NCBI RefSeq assembly: GCF_029227915.1
Contig: NC_079886.1
Location: 17,272,501-17,336,500, forward strand
Direction: 5' to 3'
DNA: 64,000 nucleotides
Source of the DNA: Hydractinia symbiolongicarpus
Taxonomy: Eukaryota > Cnidaria > Hydrozoa > Anthoathecata > Hydractiniidae
A model generated the notes under the pieces. It saw only the letters and a list, made by a program, of their open reading frames with translations, ran no database searches and had not been told where the DNA came from. Positions 12,647 to 24,335 of this stretch are shown piece after piece. Made by a program: the position numbers and the translations under genes. The first letter of the stretch is position 1. Each line of letters starts with the position of its first letter.

Positions 12647-13570
12647 CTGCACAGGTTTTACCCAAAATATCAAAAATAAATAGACATTTTATTTTTAACT
12701 TTTATTTTTAGAAAGTTACCTCTTTATGGTTTAGTATACAGGAAGATAATTTTTTTACATAAGATTATTTACGTCAATGCCGAATATTGTTAGGAAAAAT
12801 GTTTTTTTTCTTTTTACAACTTTATTTATAGGAAACCTCATTCACTAGTTTGAAAACGTAATTTCATCGGTATTCGTCACTTCCACATTTGATCGCCCAT
12901 GTTTGTTGCATGATGAAGTCTTGCAGCAGCTGGCCTAAAGTGTTGTCATAATACGTGTTAATAAATCTTCCAATATATTTTACGTTAGACTTCTTAACCT
13001 TGTTAGGTAAGACATTTGAAGACCTAATTCCCTGATAAATTTTATAAATACCTATTTAACTGAACACGATGTCAAAATAGGCGACAAAAGCGACAATTTG
13101 TATGTGTTTAGCTGACGCCAGCGCTTTTAATTTGACGTCTATAGGGTTAGAAAAATTTGAAATTAAAGTACTACTCGGCTTTTTATCAGGGTGAAAATGA
13201 AGATGGAGAATTCGACAGGCGTGCATGTAAATTAAAAGAATTGACAGCAAAGAGAATTTTATTTCAAGGTATTCGTTAAATATATTATTCCAGAACTAGC
13301 GGAATTTCTGTATCTGAAATGTTTCTAACATTTTAGCGCAACATACTGCAATCGTGGTAAAAATGTTTTTGGGAATGATAATTTCAAAGAGAGATTTTCA
13401 AATTAGACCCACGGCCTTATACCATGTCAAAGTTCACTCAATGTTTACAGTCAATGTTTAGATGTTCAGCAGAATTAGAACTTAGGGCTTAGGTTATTTG
13501 TTTTGATTCGAAATTTTAAACTGTGATAATTCTCGCTTACATCAGCCATTTTAACAATTTGCTGGAGCGT

Positions 13571-13695
13571 AGTAGTTAGTCCGTGTAAAAAATCCACGAG
13601 AATTGGATAAAAATATCGTGTATGTTTTAGCATGAATCGGTTTTGACCGATGGACCTAAAGAGATGCAATTGTTGTCTGTCTGTCTACGGATTTC
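13571..13695 (-). mobile_element. Degenerate Helitron-like copy
   Basis: On the minus strand it begins with the TCTGTC-type run (read as GTCTGTCTGTC on the plus strand near 13676-13686) and ends with a GTGGATTTTTTACACGGACTAAC hairpin region. The terminal CTAG is not intact. Confidence 0.4.
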
Positions 13696-13899
13696 GAATG
13701 TGACGTATTTCTTTAAAAAAAACAGTAATTTGTTAAGAGTGTCTAAAAATCACATTTCGCACAATTTTAATCATATCTTGTGAAGAAAGTAAGCAAGAAT
13801 GTATCACACCAGATTTGATTGCGAAAGAACAAAAGTACAACAGTTGAAAGATACTTCATGTGTTTACTAATAAATCCTTTTGCTTGCCAAGCCCCGCAG

Positions 13900-14805
13900 T
13901 CAATACAGTTTTGTTTGTTGCCAAAAATATAACAATATGCTGACCTTGCATTTTTCATACCCAAGTACAAAGAACGCTCTGCAGTAAAGACTGCAGCCAA
14001 ATTGCGAATTGATGCATCGTTTCTGGACGGTATGCATTATCTGTGTACCATTACTCCTTCTTCTTGTATAGGAATACTTGATATTTAAACACAAACTTTT
14101 CTCGTATGAACACTGCGTTTGAACTTGCTGCAATTCACATTCTTCTTCGTTTGTAGCTTTGCATTTAAAGCAAGTTAGAGAACACACTATAAAGAAAAGA
14201 CCAAAAATTGGTATACTAAATCGAAAATAAGCATCAAGATTTACACATATATCTATATATACATAGATATACATCTATATATATCGCTTGAAAAATAAGC
14301 CATACCACATTTTAATTAGGCCGCTAGGGACACAAGGAAATACTTTTAGGCGATGATTTTGTTACAATCAGCTAACATATCGTGCCGCCACGCAGTGAAA
14401 TAGGTAATATCTTCGTCACAACAAAAAACAAACATTCGCCATAATTACTTCATTCTAATTGGCTGGATACAAGATAGTGAATTGTTGTTGAAAGCGGCGA
14501 CACGAATTTTTTTTATTGGTAACAAAAACATGTTTTTATACTAAACATGTATTTTGCTACCAGTAACAAGATACGAAATCAGATCGATCTTGGATCTTGT
14601 TACTGGCGTCAAAATTATTGTCGAGAAACCCAAAATATGTAGCGAGCATATAAAACGTTACAATAACGACACCAGTCAGCATTTTTAGGCGATAGTCAAT
14701 AACATAAATTTGTTACTATTGCCTAAATAATTTGCCTCGTGGCCCTTAAGCATTACCTGGTCCTGAGAAAAAAATGACGAGCATTAAAAACAGTATGCTA
14801 TACAT
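13900..14805 (-). CDS. Ly6/uPAR-like small secreted cysteine-rich protein
   Basis: Exon 1 (14805-14757) encodes a signal peptide starting MYSILFLMLVIFFSG, with donor CCAG|GTAATG. Exon 2 starts at 14186 after a strong acceptor (cttttctttatag), in matching phase. The mature protein begins with the classic Ly6 N-terminal pattern LTCFKC, followed by spaced cysteines (EEC, TQC, SLC, KRC, FGC, LYC, EKC) over about 80 residues, typical of a three-finger Ly6/uPAR fold. The usual C-terminal CC-x4-CN motif is not reached: the frame stops at about 13900 after a weak potential donor (AAG|GTCAGC, near 13945). A further exon carrying that motif and a GPI signal may exist downstream, but I could not place it. 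Partners are unknown; Ly6 proteins commonly bind receptors or other surface proteins. Confidence 0.6.
14327..14748. mobile_element. Degenerate terminal-inverted-repeat element in Ly6 intron
   Basis: The left end (GGGACACAAGGAAAT, then TTTTAGGCGAT and GTTACA) is an imperfect inverted match to the right end (GTTACTATTGCCTAAATAATTTGCCTCGTGGCCC, read in reverse). An internal ATTGGTAACAAAAACATG / CATGTATTTTGCTACCAGT pair adds more inverted structure. No clear target duplication was found. Confidence 0.4.
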
Positions 14806-17369
14806 GACTGACACTAATGACTTGATAACGTTCTTCTAACGATGCCTGCTCCTTGCTGGTCTGTGTGTGTTTTGCACTCTTTCCAAATGTTTACATTTTA
14901 TAGACAAAAAAAATATTATTCTTGTACTTAAGAGAGATTTAATCTAACCGTCTGTTTCCTTGTAAAACACTATACACGGTGAAGTCTGCTTGAAAATAAA
15001 GTTACGTTATATGAAAACACTTTACAATGTTATTTTGTTTTCAATCATCAGCTAGATAATTCCGTATTTGGGTAAAGTAGGTTTAAAACGAGATCCCTGA
15101 TGTATTTATTATTCACATGAATCTCACCAGCACTCAAGGTCTACTTCAGAAAAGGTGTAAACACAAGGTGTTAGTATAAGCAAACTTTTTTGTTAGTCAA
15201 GTAATTACTCTGACTAATTTACTAAAATTAACTTTAATATTACACACAAAATAAGATTCCGTCCAGTGCTTCATGAAATCTTCTCACCTTAATAATTGAA
15301 AGATTAACCTAGCGACAACCCTGCTTTTAGAAACCTCTGATTGGAGAAGGTCACTAGTGCGAATTTTTTGCACTTGATAGTGTATCGAATATATCTCAAG
15401 CCAATTACATTATTTTTAAAGGTCTTTTTATAATACTGTTGCCGCACGTATAAAATCGCGCAAAGACAGACAGACGATAACGGGTATTATTAATATAGAA
15501 ACTAATCATTAGCGCGTGGAAAATTTGATGCGTTCGTTAGTCCTCAGATTTGCGCCGTAGTATAAACCGAACATTGGTATTTAGTGTATCCTTAGCGAAA
15601 AGATACGTGCCTATACACACGATAAAAGCGTAAGCGGCATTATTGGATGGAGTTTCGACAACTGACAGAGTTTTCTTTACTCTTTACGAATGACTTTTTT
15701 TCATTCTTCAGTTTCTTGAGACTATCTAAAAAACTTTAAGTTTCTTGAATATTGATAGTACGTGTTGACCTTTACACCTTTTTAAGCGTCTTTATGGTTG
15801 TTTTTAGATCTAAAGATAGAGTAAAATAGCATAGTTTACTCAATAAATAAAGTTATTATTGGTCTCTTTAAACCACCTGAAGGGATATTCTAATTACCTA
15901 AAATCCCGGACATAATCATGGCAAAGAAGGGCGAAATTTAAAGCTTTTAACCACAAGCAAATGTAAATAATGTTCAAAACGGACTTAGGACTTGTTACAT
16001 CCAAAACCTTAAAATGTAGTAGCGCAGTGCAGCAAATTGTTCCATAATGCAGACTTTGTGGAAAGTGCTCCTGTCATGTTGATTACTCGATTGACACACC
16101 AGCCAAAGTAAAACATTTACAGCCGACCGTCTAAGTAATGCCGTTTGGCAACCCCGTTCCCAGCGCCTGTTATCTTTTTTTATCCCGGGACAGCGAGACG
16201 AACATCGTATCTCCGTCCCAGGGTCAGAAAAGATAAAAGATGCCATGGGGACAAGGTTGTCCGTTTGGGTAATTGGAGAAACAGCCAAAAAACAGCCTTT
16301 CGTAAAAATATTATGCCAGAATTGTACCTATGCAACTTTTGTGTCAGTTAAATTAGCCATGACAGGTTTCTAAATTTAGGAAATATCTTTAATAATTCTA
16401 TATAACTTTGAAATCATTCAGTAAATTTATGAATAGAGGTTAAATTATGCGAAATTCCACCCTGAAGACACAAGAGTTTCAGGCTTGGTAAAGTTTAATA
16501 GCAGGTGGTATATCTTTAATTTGATATACTACCATCTTGGCCTAAAGCCATTTTCTTATTCTCTGTTCTTACTAAAAGCCATACAATGCATTTTTCGCTC
16601 CTATAGTTTTAAGTAAGCATGCTATGTAACTATTGTGACGCTTATTTGCTAAACATGGCCGTATGTTGTTACCCGTACTCCGTAGAGATGCCGTTAATGC
16701 TATAGGCGAAACTTAAATACAGACAAGCGTATGCAAGGCCAACAGTCTTGTTTAACTTCAATATTGCAAATAATGTTGTTTATTTAACCCAAAAAACCGG
16801 TTTATTAAATATACGATAAATACTCTATTTGGATATGATGGGAACAATATTCCCACACCAATTCGTTTTTCATGACAATTAAAAATTACATAGAATGGTT
16901 TTAAGAATTGGTGGAAAAACAGGTGTCTTCATTGAAACGCTTATAACGATACATGATGTCGCACTACGCCGCATAATTAACGCATTGCAATATATAATCA
17001 AAATGAATTATCAAAATAGTTCAGTTTTTTAGAAAAAGGATTTAAACAAGAGCTGTTTTTAGGAAAGAGAGTTTTTAACTAACTGTTTTTGACTATATAA
17101 GTAAGTATATAGTCAAATATATTATATAGTACATATTCAATTTTTAGTTCACAGATTTAGGATATCAAATTAAATGATTTCTTGTCTCGCTGTACGTGAA
17201 TCTGCGTTTTTGAAAATAAATAAATCATTTTAGTGTGTACAACACCACTTATTGTGGCAAAATTAACGCCATTTGAAAGACCCTATGTTTGAGCACCTGT
17301 CGATGCTTTGTAATCATTCTCCAGCATCGTTTCATACCTGTTCAGTACTTGCGAAAGATTCTAATGATT
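14806..17369. other. Intergenic stretch between Ly6-like gene and GPCR remnant
   Basis: No exon was recognised. It holds a Helitron-like 5' fragment on the minus strand (about 15440-15501, reading TCTATATTAATAATACCCG then GTCTGTCTGTC) and the inverted-repeat element at 16149-16259. The rest is AT-rich. Confidence 0.45.
16149..16259. mobile_element. Short inverted-repeat element, 9-bp target duplication family
   Basis: Ends CAACCCCGTTCCCAG and CATGGGGACAAGGTTG are inverted. The flanks GCCGTTTGG (16140-16148) and TCCGTTTGG (16260-16268) match at 8 of 9 positions, agreeing with the 9-bp duplication of the copy at 8761-8847. Confidence 0.7.
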
Positions 17370-18447
17370 TTAACTCTCAATATCTCTTTTTTCTTCTTCT
17401 TCGTCTTTGTTTTTTTCTAAAATAACGAAACGAATTAATGACTCGTCTAGTTCTCTCGTTGGAAAATCATGCTTTTGAATAACATGTAAAGAAGTTGTAT
17501 TGTGCTTATTATTGACCTTCTCTTTTGAAGCTACAACAAGCCGATTTTCGTCACGATCAACGTGGAACTTACCGTCCGAACTCACTCTCTGAAGCGTTAT
17601 AACATTTGGTTGCTCTAAAGTTATTTTTTTATATTGTTTTTTTGTGGTGTCACTTGTTTTTTTTTGTTTTTTTACACGAACCCAAAATTTGAAGAATACA
17701 CTTTACAGCTTCCAACATAAATAGGTGGTTTTATAGCCGAGTTCACAGTGCCACTCTACTAACACCAATAGATAACATTGTTGAACCATTGACTTCAGCT
17801 ATACTTATTGGAAGTATACATATACTGTAGAAAAGTAACAGTAATAGAACACCTTTAGTCAGTCTTATCTCATACAACGTCATACAACGTATTCTTTCCA
17901 ACTTCTCTGCAACACGATTTATCCTAGAAGATTCTACTTCAGCCAGTGGCTGAATAGAAGCTTTGATGTGGTTAAATTTATAAATTGTTAAAAAAATTTT
18001 ACAGTATGTGAAAACAATAATAAGCCATGGGACAACCATACCAGCTAATTCCACAAATATAACGTAGCCTAGTTCTAATACAGTACAAAACCTACAGTCG
18101 GTAACTACTAAATTAGCTACACGTTCCTTTCCTTCATAAAAAACAAACAGGAATGTCCCAACAACTATAGACATTACCCAAACCGATGCTATTGCCCAAC
18201 AAAGCACTGATTTGGAAATACTTTTTACTTTATACTTCGATGATTCCATTCTATGGCATTCTATGGCATAAAATCGGTCCAGTGTTACTAAAAGCAAATT
18301 AATGCCGAATGACGTCAACGAAAATATAGCGCACATTGGAATAGATAAAAAATGATAACTATGACAGTTCTGGAGCAACCTTATTGATACGTCCATAGCA
18401 ATAAAAAGCAAATCAGACATCGACATGTTAAAAATTTTCCATTTCCA
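17370..18447 (-). pseudogene. Class A GPCR with frameshifts in TM7 (broken or mis-sequenced)
   Basis: Minus-strand frame from about 18447: KWKIFNMSMSDLLF is the typical intracellular loop 1/TM2 start with the conserved Asp. TM3 ends in TLDRFYAIECH (the DRY position). TM4 (SVWVMSIVVGTFL), TM5 (MVVPWLIIVFTYCKIF) and TM6 (GVLLLLLFYSICILPI) follow. The frame then meets a stop (SRVAL*). Shifting by one base gives NSAIKPPIY, clearly the TM7 N-S-x-x-(N)-P-x-x-Y motif with Lys for Asn. A second one-base shift is needed to enter a long open tail (FFKFWVRVKK, then about 90 residues to DEEEEKRDIES*). TM1 is absent: an in-frame stop lies just upstream, so it must be on another exon or lost. I read this as a pseudogene, but two sequencing or assembly errors would look the same. 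The ligand class cannot be assigned. Confidence 0.65.
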
Positions 18448-20554
18448 TCTTCACAATAATTTTGCAACAAGAAAATCTGGATATCTTCAAAAGATAGATA
18501 GAAGATAAATGTTTTTGGCAGTTTTTCCTTAAATTCGAAAGTTTAAATTTGCTTTCTTTAACTATAATAAATATGCTATTACTGCAAGCGGGAACCACAA
18601 CGGGGGGTTAAAAAAAAACTTAAATCCAACACACAGCCTTGATTTTGTTTTACCTTTAACTTACCTTCAGACCTTTCACTTACCTTCAGAACAACGATAT
18701 AAATTTATAATTTAAAAAAAAACATAAAAATATTTTTTTGTACCCCCCCTCCCCCCCTAGAAGAAATAATTGGTAATTTGTATTAAAGAATGGCTTAGAA
18801 TATCGTCCAAACGACTTTTGATGGTAAAAAAAAAACGCCATTTGGAATTTTAGAAACACCAGTAAACAAGAACTCGATTTTCTTGCTAAACAAAAAACAC
18901 GGATAAACAGCGGTACCAATATACTTTTAAACATTTTGTTATGTTAAAAATGAAACAAGTTACATGGAGTTTTGAACTATAAGGAAAAAAGATACAACCC
19001 ACGGGGAGAAAAAGCAAATTAACTTTTATGTCAAAACAGTGATGCTCAGTGTGGTCTGTGAGTCTGTATCTCTACAAAACAAAGCAAAACAACAATGACC
19101 AAAACATTTTGTGATAAACAATAGGTAGTCCTTTTCTGCGTGATTCCTTTAGAAGACAGAGCTAAATAATTGGACACATGTGAACCCTAAAATCTAATCG
19201 ACCTTTTTTTATTCTTGTTAAACTGAAGGTTGTTTTCCACTTGAAGAAAATTTCCTGCAGGATGAAACGAAAATGAGCAGAACTCTTTGGGGAAGTGTAC
19301 TCAAAATGTTTACACCACGTGAAAAAAAGAGGCACTAGGTCAGATGAAGGACACTGCTTTTGAGCCATACGTGCTAGGAGATTCCATCCCTGCGGCTCCC
19401 CCCCCCTTAGACTGCATATATATCTTACATTACCCTACTGATACGTACAACAATGTTCTAGCTTGCTAGCTGGGTCTCGGCCAGTAGGTGGCTCTAAATG
19501 GCCTGGACTAAAACTGGTCTAATTCAACAGACCTTACAGTTATCTCTTGAATTAATACGCAGCTTCTGCCTGCAAATGCTAAGACAGTGCCTATAGACAC
19601 CCCTAAAAGGTCATTTACATAAGATTGAAGAGTAAAGCGAAGTGAAATTCCAATGCGCTGCGATAGAGGGGGTAGAAGGTCAAATCTCTTGTGTTCATGA
19701 CTTTTAAGCATGTGCATTAATCGAAAACACTTCCTTCAAGCTCATACGGGTCTAAAATTTCACCCGAAGCAATAAAAGTGCATGAAAATAGTTCTAGGCA
19801 CTGATGTAGCTGCGCATTATTTTCATCAATGTTTAAAGACGTACACAACGAAAACAATGAACAGACTTTGTTTTTTTTACATAAATGATTAAAATAAATG
19901 TCACGTAAAGCGATACCAAAGTTTGCTTGAAGTTGGCTTTGTAATACCCCTCCATGGGTCACCATAAGCCTTCTTTAAGGTTATCAACTTAACACAGTTG
20001 TAGAATGTTATAAAAAAAAAACATGGTTGAAATAAATTTTGTTGTTGTCAGCACTTTTTCTGCCACGTTATCAGGAGCCTAAAACTTGTCTAAAATTCCA
20101 CCGTCTACTTAAAATTTAAGAACTTTAGTTCTAGAACAATTCCTAACATCTTGTTTAAAATTTATGTTAGCCAAACATACATCCAGGGTTTTTTTCATAT
20201 TTTGTCCGACAGCCAAATAAAAAATGTGTAAAACATCTTTAAAATTCTTCACTCTTTTATGTCATAAAATTCCAAAAATCGCCAAAAATTGTATAAACAT
20301 GTTTGTAACGTGTGAAAATTTGTACAATGATAGTTGAAGAACTCTCAACGTAATTTCACTCCTTTTGTTACAAGCTATAAATGTTACTCGCTCATATAAA
20401 CATGCAGATTTATTAGGAATAAAGAGTCAGTTGCAGGCATAATAATTGCTTCACGTATTCTGGAACATGAACGACGAATAAATTAGAATACCAAGATAAT
20501 TTGCTTGAGTTAGTATGAACGTTGCGTTAATCAGTACAGTGGTGAAAAAAACAC
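18448..20554. other. Intergenic stretch, mostly unassigned
   Basis: No whole gene is visible. It holds homopolymer runs near 18740, a repeat shared with about 11.9 kb (19230-19350), and the decayed coding-like stretch at 19508-19965. Confidence 0.4.
19508..19965 (-). pseudogene. Decayed coding-like stretch, unrecognised
   Basis: Two minus-strand open frames abut. The first (19965-19717) includes LQSQLQANFGIALRDIYFNH and QLHQCLELFSCTF. The second (19717-19508) includes SQRIGISLRFTLQSYVNDLL. They are offset by one base at about 19717, suggesting one coding unit with a frameshift. Composition looks like real protein, but I do not recognise the family. A fragment of a mobile-element protein is possible. 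Confidence 0.3.
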
Positions 20555-20955
20555 TATTTAATTACGAGCTTTTATATAATAATATTAGTAGAACAAATGA
20601 ATGCAATTACTTTCCACAATAGAAATCATATGTTGTTACTAAGCCTCAATAAAAAACTCTGTATTTTAATTAAAGTTAATGCCAAGATCTTTTTAGTTTA
20701 CATGTAAAAGTGCGTTATAAGTAAACACTGATGCGTTATGAGCGTTTTTATAAATTGCATAATTTTTACTTACATTTCTGTTGTTTGATGTTTGCATCAT
20801 TGTTGTACCAAGCGACGTCCCGATATTTTGTTACTATCACTGCTAATAAATTCTTAGAAAGATGAGAAATTATTAAGGTAGCTTTGTTGGTGTTACGTTT
20901 AACTTGTTGTGTATTCCTGTTCGTAATGGAAGTAACATATTATAGTAACATATTA

Positions 20956-21004
20956 TTTGGTATCTTGTACAGATATATTTCATATATCTGTACAAGATAC
21001 CAAA
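20956..21004. repeat. Perfect 23-bp hairpin inside left arm
   Basis: TTTGGTATCTTGTACAGATATAT is followed by a 3-nt loop and its exact complement. The right arm (around 31690-31730) has only one copy of the half-site, so the second half was gained in the left arm or lost from the right. Confidence 0.75.
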
Positions 21005-22237
21005 AATGTTTTGTGTATGATGTCGTAAACCATCCACATCAAGATTTTGTTTTTTATCTGTTTTTTTGTTCAGCGTCATTTTTAGTGTCAATACATATGT
21101 CAATGTGCACCATTCAGATTGCTGCTAATTGTTTACAGGAATCTTTAAGAAATAAAAAAAAGCCTAATTCTATACTTTTTAAGGCTATCGCACCATAGAA
21201 ATTGAATAAAATACGGATTAACTTCAGAGGTTGCATGTTTTTCTGTTTAATTGGAATAGAAAAATTGATCTAAAAACCATGTAGTAAAATTTTTTAATCT
21301 AAAAAGGCATTATTGGGTGCAAAAAATAAAAATTTTGACATCTTCATAATGTAAGGGAGTGTTTTTCTAGGACTATTAAAGGTAAATCACTTATTATCAG
21401 GTAATCATAGTCTCATTTTTCCTTGGTTTTGGAAAGTGTCATCAAATCGAAAGAATCCAGAGAACATTTTTTAAGATGTGGTTTTTTATTAAAGATCTTA
21501 AGCGCGGTTAAATATGTCGAGAAGTAATATCAATGAAAACTTAATTACTTGGTATGATTTTTTACATATAAAAAATTGAGTGCTTCAAATATATGGGTAA
21601 CACAAAAATTATTGTAGAGACAATGCCAAAAAAGCTTGTAACAAAATACAAGAGTGGTAATAGACTGTACGGAAGTTACCATAATTGCCTAGGTCATAAA
21701 TCGATTCGAACAGGAACGTTTCCCTTCAATCGATTTTTTCGGTGATAATGAACCATCCGAGTTGCATCCTAACCATGGTCATTTTGACTTTATCAACAAA
21801 AAAAAAACAATTCACAGCGTTGGATTTTGTTCTTTCTTCATAGCGCGCAATAGGTGATTTATCGTTGCTACACCACGTACAATTCTCCCCAAAGAACTGT
21901 CTATGATTTTCTCCTGGCAAACCCTTTTGCAAAAGCGACTTAGGATATAAATTAATTCACCCTCTGGATCATGATTTGTAATTACTGATAGGGGTAAAAA
22001 GTAATTTCTTTTTGTAAATGGAACAAAGTAAGTAGGCTCATTAAAAAATTGCAGCAAAGAAATTGCAAGTGTGGGGTGTGGCAAGTGTGCACTTGTCTAA
22101 TAGGGTTAAAAAAATCAAAGTCAGTCAGCAACAAAATTCATATAGTAATCACAGTTACCTATGCCCGTTAAACAATGACGTATTGTAATTTGATATGTAC
22201 TTTTCTTGTTTGATCAGGTATAAAAATTATATCAAGA

Positions 22238-23908
22238 ATGACACATCAGAACAGTTCCAATTCAGCAAATCTGCATCAAGAAAATAACAAAACAGAAGAA
22301 AAAGATAATATCATGAAGTGGAGGAAAACGAACTTGAAGAACTTATTATCTAGATTATCCTCGAAAGATATAAATTTGATTGAAACGACCATCATCATGA
22401 TTAGCTTGTTGGGAAGCTTTATAATGGTTTTACCATACACTGTTATCCAACTTGGCTTACCTAGTTGGCTATTGCTACTTGCCGTTATAATATTGCTTTT
22501 AGCATACACAAACCATTTAATGAACCAATCATGTTTACGCATGCTTGAAGAATATAAGGATGAAAAGTTGGTGCGTGCACCACAAGTTAAAGTTGCTAAG
22601 TTAGCAGGTGGTAATGTATTGGCATATGCTGTTGCCATAACTATTAATATCACATGTGTTAGCATTGCAGTTGCTCAAATCTTGGTTTCATCCACAATTC
22701 TTAGCGAAATTGTTCCGATATCTGGAGTGTCTGTGGACAACAGAGTGAGAATTTGGGCTATTGTCCTACTGGTATGCATATCTCCGCTTGTGTATATTGG
22801 TTTTTACAAGGATTTAAAACAAAGTGCTCTCCTATCTGCTTTATTTGTAGTATTGGGTTTACTTCTTTCTCTTGGGATCACTGGTTATTTAGTATTAAAA
22901 GGAAACCATTCTGTAGTAGCAAAAAGTACTTTGTATCGTTATGAACATGAGAGCTTTTTTAAAACATTTGGAACAATGTTTTACACAATAGGGGGCATTG
23001 TATTAGTAACTCCTGAGGTAATTGTGTTTGTGACGAAACCAACCAAGATGGTTTATTGCGTTCTATCTGCATATGGTGTGATTGCATTCGTGTATACAGG
23101 ATACTGCATTATAATGTATTCAGCATTTAGTATGCAACTTCAGCCATCCATGACTGCCACACTTCTTAAGGCAATATTGCTGAATGGAAATTCAACCATG
23201 GCAGTTATATGCATCCATATATTACAGCTAAGTTTGTGTTTGCACTTAATGTTGTCAACAGTTTTGTATCTTAATCCATTCTTTACAAACGTGGAAGCAA
23301 ACCTCAACATTCCTATAGGTAAGTAGCAGTGGTTAATCATGAAGCCCTTTGCGCCCTTTTTATAAACAAAGTGCTTGCAAGGTCAGCAAACACAACAAAT
23401 TATTATTCCCAAATTTTGCTATAAGGTTTTGAGTTTCGCGATAATTTAATTTAGCGAATGACGAAATTGATAAAAATTCGCAAGAAAATATTTTTACGAA
23501 TGACGACAGTGGCAATTAAGACATTTCGCGAAAAAACAGAAAATTTGCGCATTCACGAAACTTAATTCTTGCAAGCATTCACTTCTTTAAGATAATTTAT
23601 TCAAATCGTCTTGTTTTATTTGTTTAGAAATGAATTGGAAAAGATTTGCTTTCCGAACCTGTGGATTGTTGACAATTGCAGCAGTTTGCCTTTTAATTCC
23701 AAAATTTCAGTCAGTGTTATCTCTAGTCGGTGGTATTCCTTTGGTAATGTCAGTTGTGATATTTCCAATTGTTATATATGCAAAGTTGTATGAACTAACG
23801 CTGAACAAAAAGGTTTTATTGGTTTGTTTATGGTTATTTACCGTTATCTGTATGGTCGGAAATTTTGTGATTAATCTGCAGGATATTGTCACTGGTGTGC
23901 CGAATTAG
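22238..23908 (+). CDS. Amino acid/auxin permease family transporter, copy A (SLC32/36-like)
   Basis: Exon 1 (22238-23318, 1081 nt) and exon 2 (23628-23908, 281 nt) give 453 residues. The donor is ATAG|GTAAGT and the acceptor is ttatttgtttag. A polar N-terminal tail (about 45 residues) is followed by roughly eleven hydrophobic spans. The first (IETTIIMISLLGSFIMVLPY) has the 'GSxxxxLPY' signature seen at the start of Aa_trans carriers such as SLC32 and SLC36. A charged loop (LEEYKDEKLVRAPQVKVAKL) follows, as in vesicular and lysosomal members. The last three spans are in exon 2, and the protein ends VTGVPN. Probably a proton- or ion-coupled carrier of amino acids on vesicles, lysosomes or plasma membrane; the substrate is not determinable. 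A nearly identical, oppositely oriented copy lies at 28384-30400. Both look intact. Confidence 0.85.
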
Positions 23909-24335
23909 TAGTTTAGCTATAGTCCGTTGCCAGCTTATCGTAATACTCTGAAAATATTATTTTAAGAGTGGTAATTATACTCAGGTCGAATGACAAAGTT
24001 TTTTTCCATAGCTAAAAGTCGCAGATTATTTGTGCCCTAAATTACTTATAATACAAGTGATAAAATGTGAAAGATAAAATGTGAAAATACAAGAAAATTT
24101 TTCCTTTGTACCTTTTAAAATTCATATTACAGTTAGGAATAATTAATGGTGTAATATTTAATGTGAAAAAATATTTGTTAAAAATGTTTTTTAAAATATT
24201 TAATACTTTGATTTAAATTTTATGTTTAGTATCATTGAGTCGGTGTGACATGTAGCTTAGTGGCATTATTGCTATCGTGAAAGCCTTACTAATTTTTGAC
24301 TTGTATTAATGTGCCTCGTTTTCAAGCAGAGGCTA

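Larger units (their letters stand above)
7638..13899. other. Gene-poor stretch with short repeats and orphan exon-like pieces
   Basis: Apart from the features listed separately here (an element at 8761-8847, exon-like stretches at 10132-10269 and 12549-12646, a foldback at 10779-10950, and a degenerate Helitron-like copy at 13571-13695) I see only AT-rich sequence. About 11875-12000 shares phrases with 19230-19350 (TTTTCCACT...AAGAAAATTT and CTYAAAATGTTTACAYCACG), showing a further dispersed repeat. Confidence 0.4.
20555..24335 (+). repeat. Left arm of large inverted duplication
   Basis: From about 20555 (ATTTAATTACGAGCTTT) to 24335 (CAAGCAGAGG) this arm matches the reverse complement of about 27655-32065. 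Landmarks found in both arms include GTTACTAAGCCTCA, TGATGCGTTATRAGCG, the segment before the transporter start, both transporter exons, intron phrases, and ATGTAGCTTAGTGG...AAGCAGAGG. The boundaries are approximate, set where obvious similarity stops. Confidence 0.85.

Noticed and set aside
13767-14000. Second minus-strand frame overlapping the Ly6-like gene end
   Set aside because: It has a hydrophobic tail that could be a GPI signal, but it is out of frame with the Ly6 domain and no splice pair was found to join them.
15995-16351. Overlapping open frames on both strands near 16.1 kb
   Set aside because: They are created by the GC-richer inverted-repeat element at 16149-16259, with no splice signals or family features.
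20956-21004. Hairpin as a microRNA precursor
   Set aside because: The stem is perfectly paired with a 3-nt loop and has only one half in the paralogous arm; it looks like a duplication artefact of the arm rather than a processed precursor.
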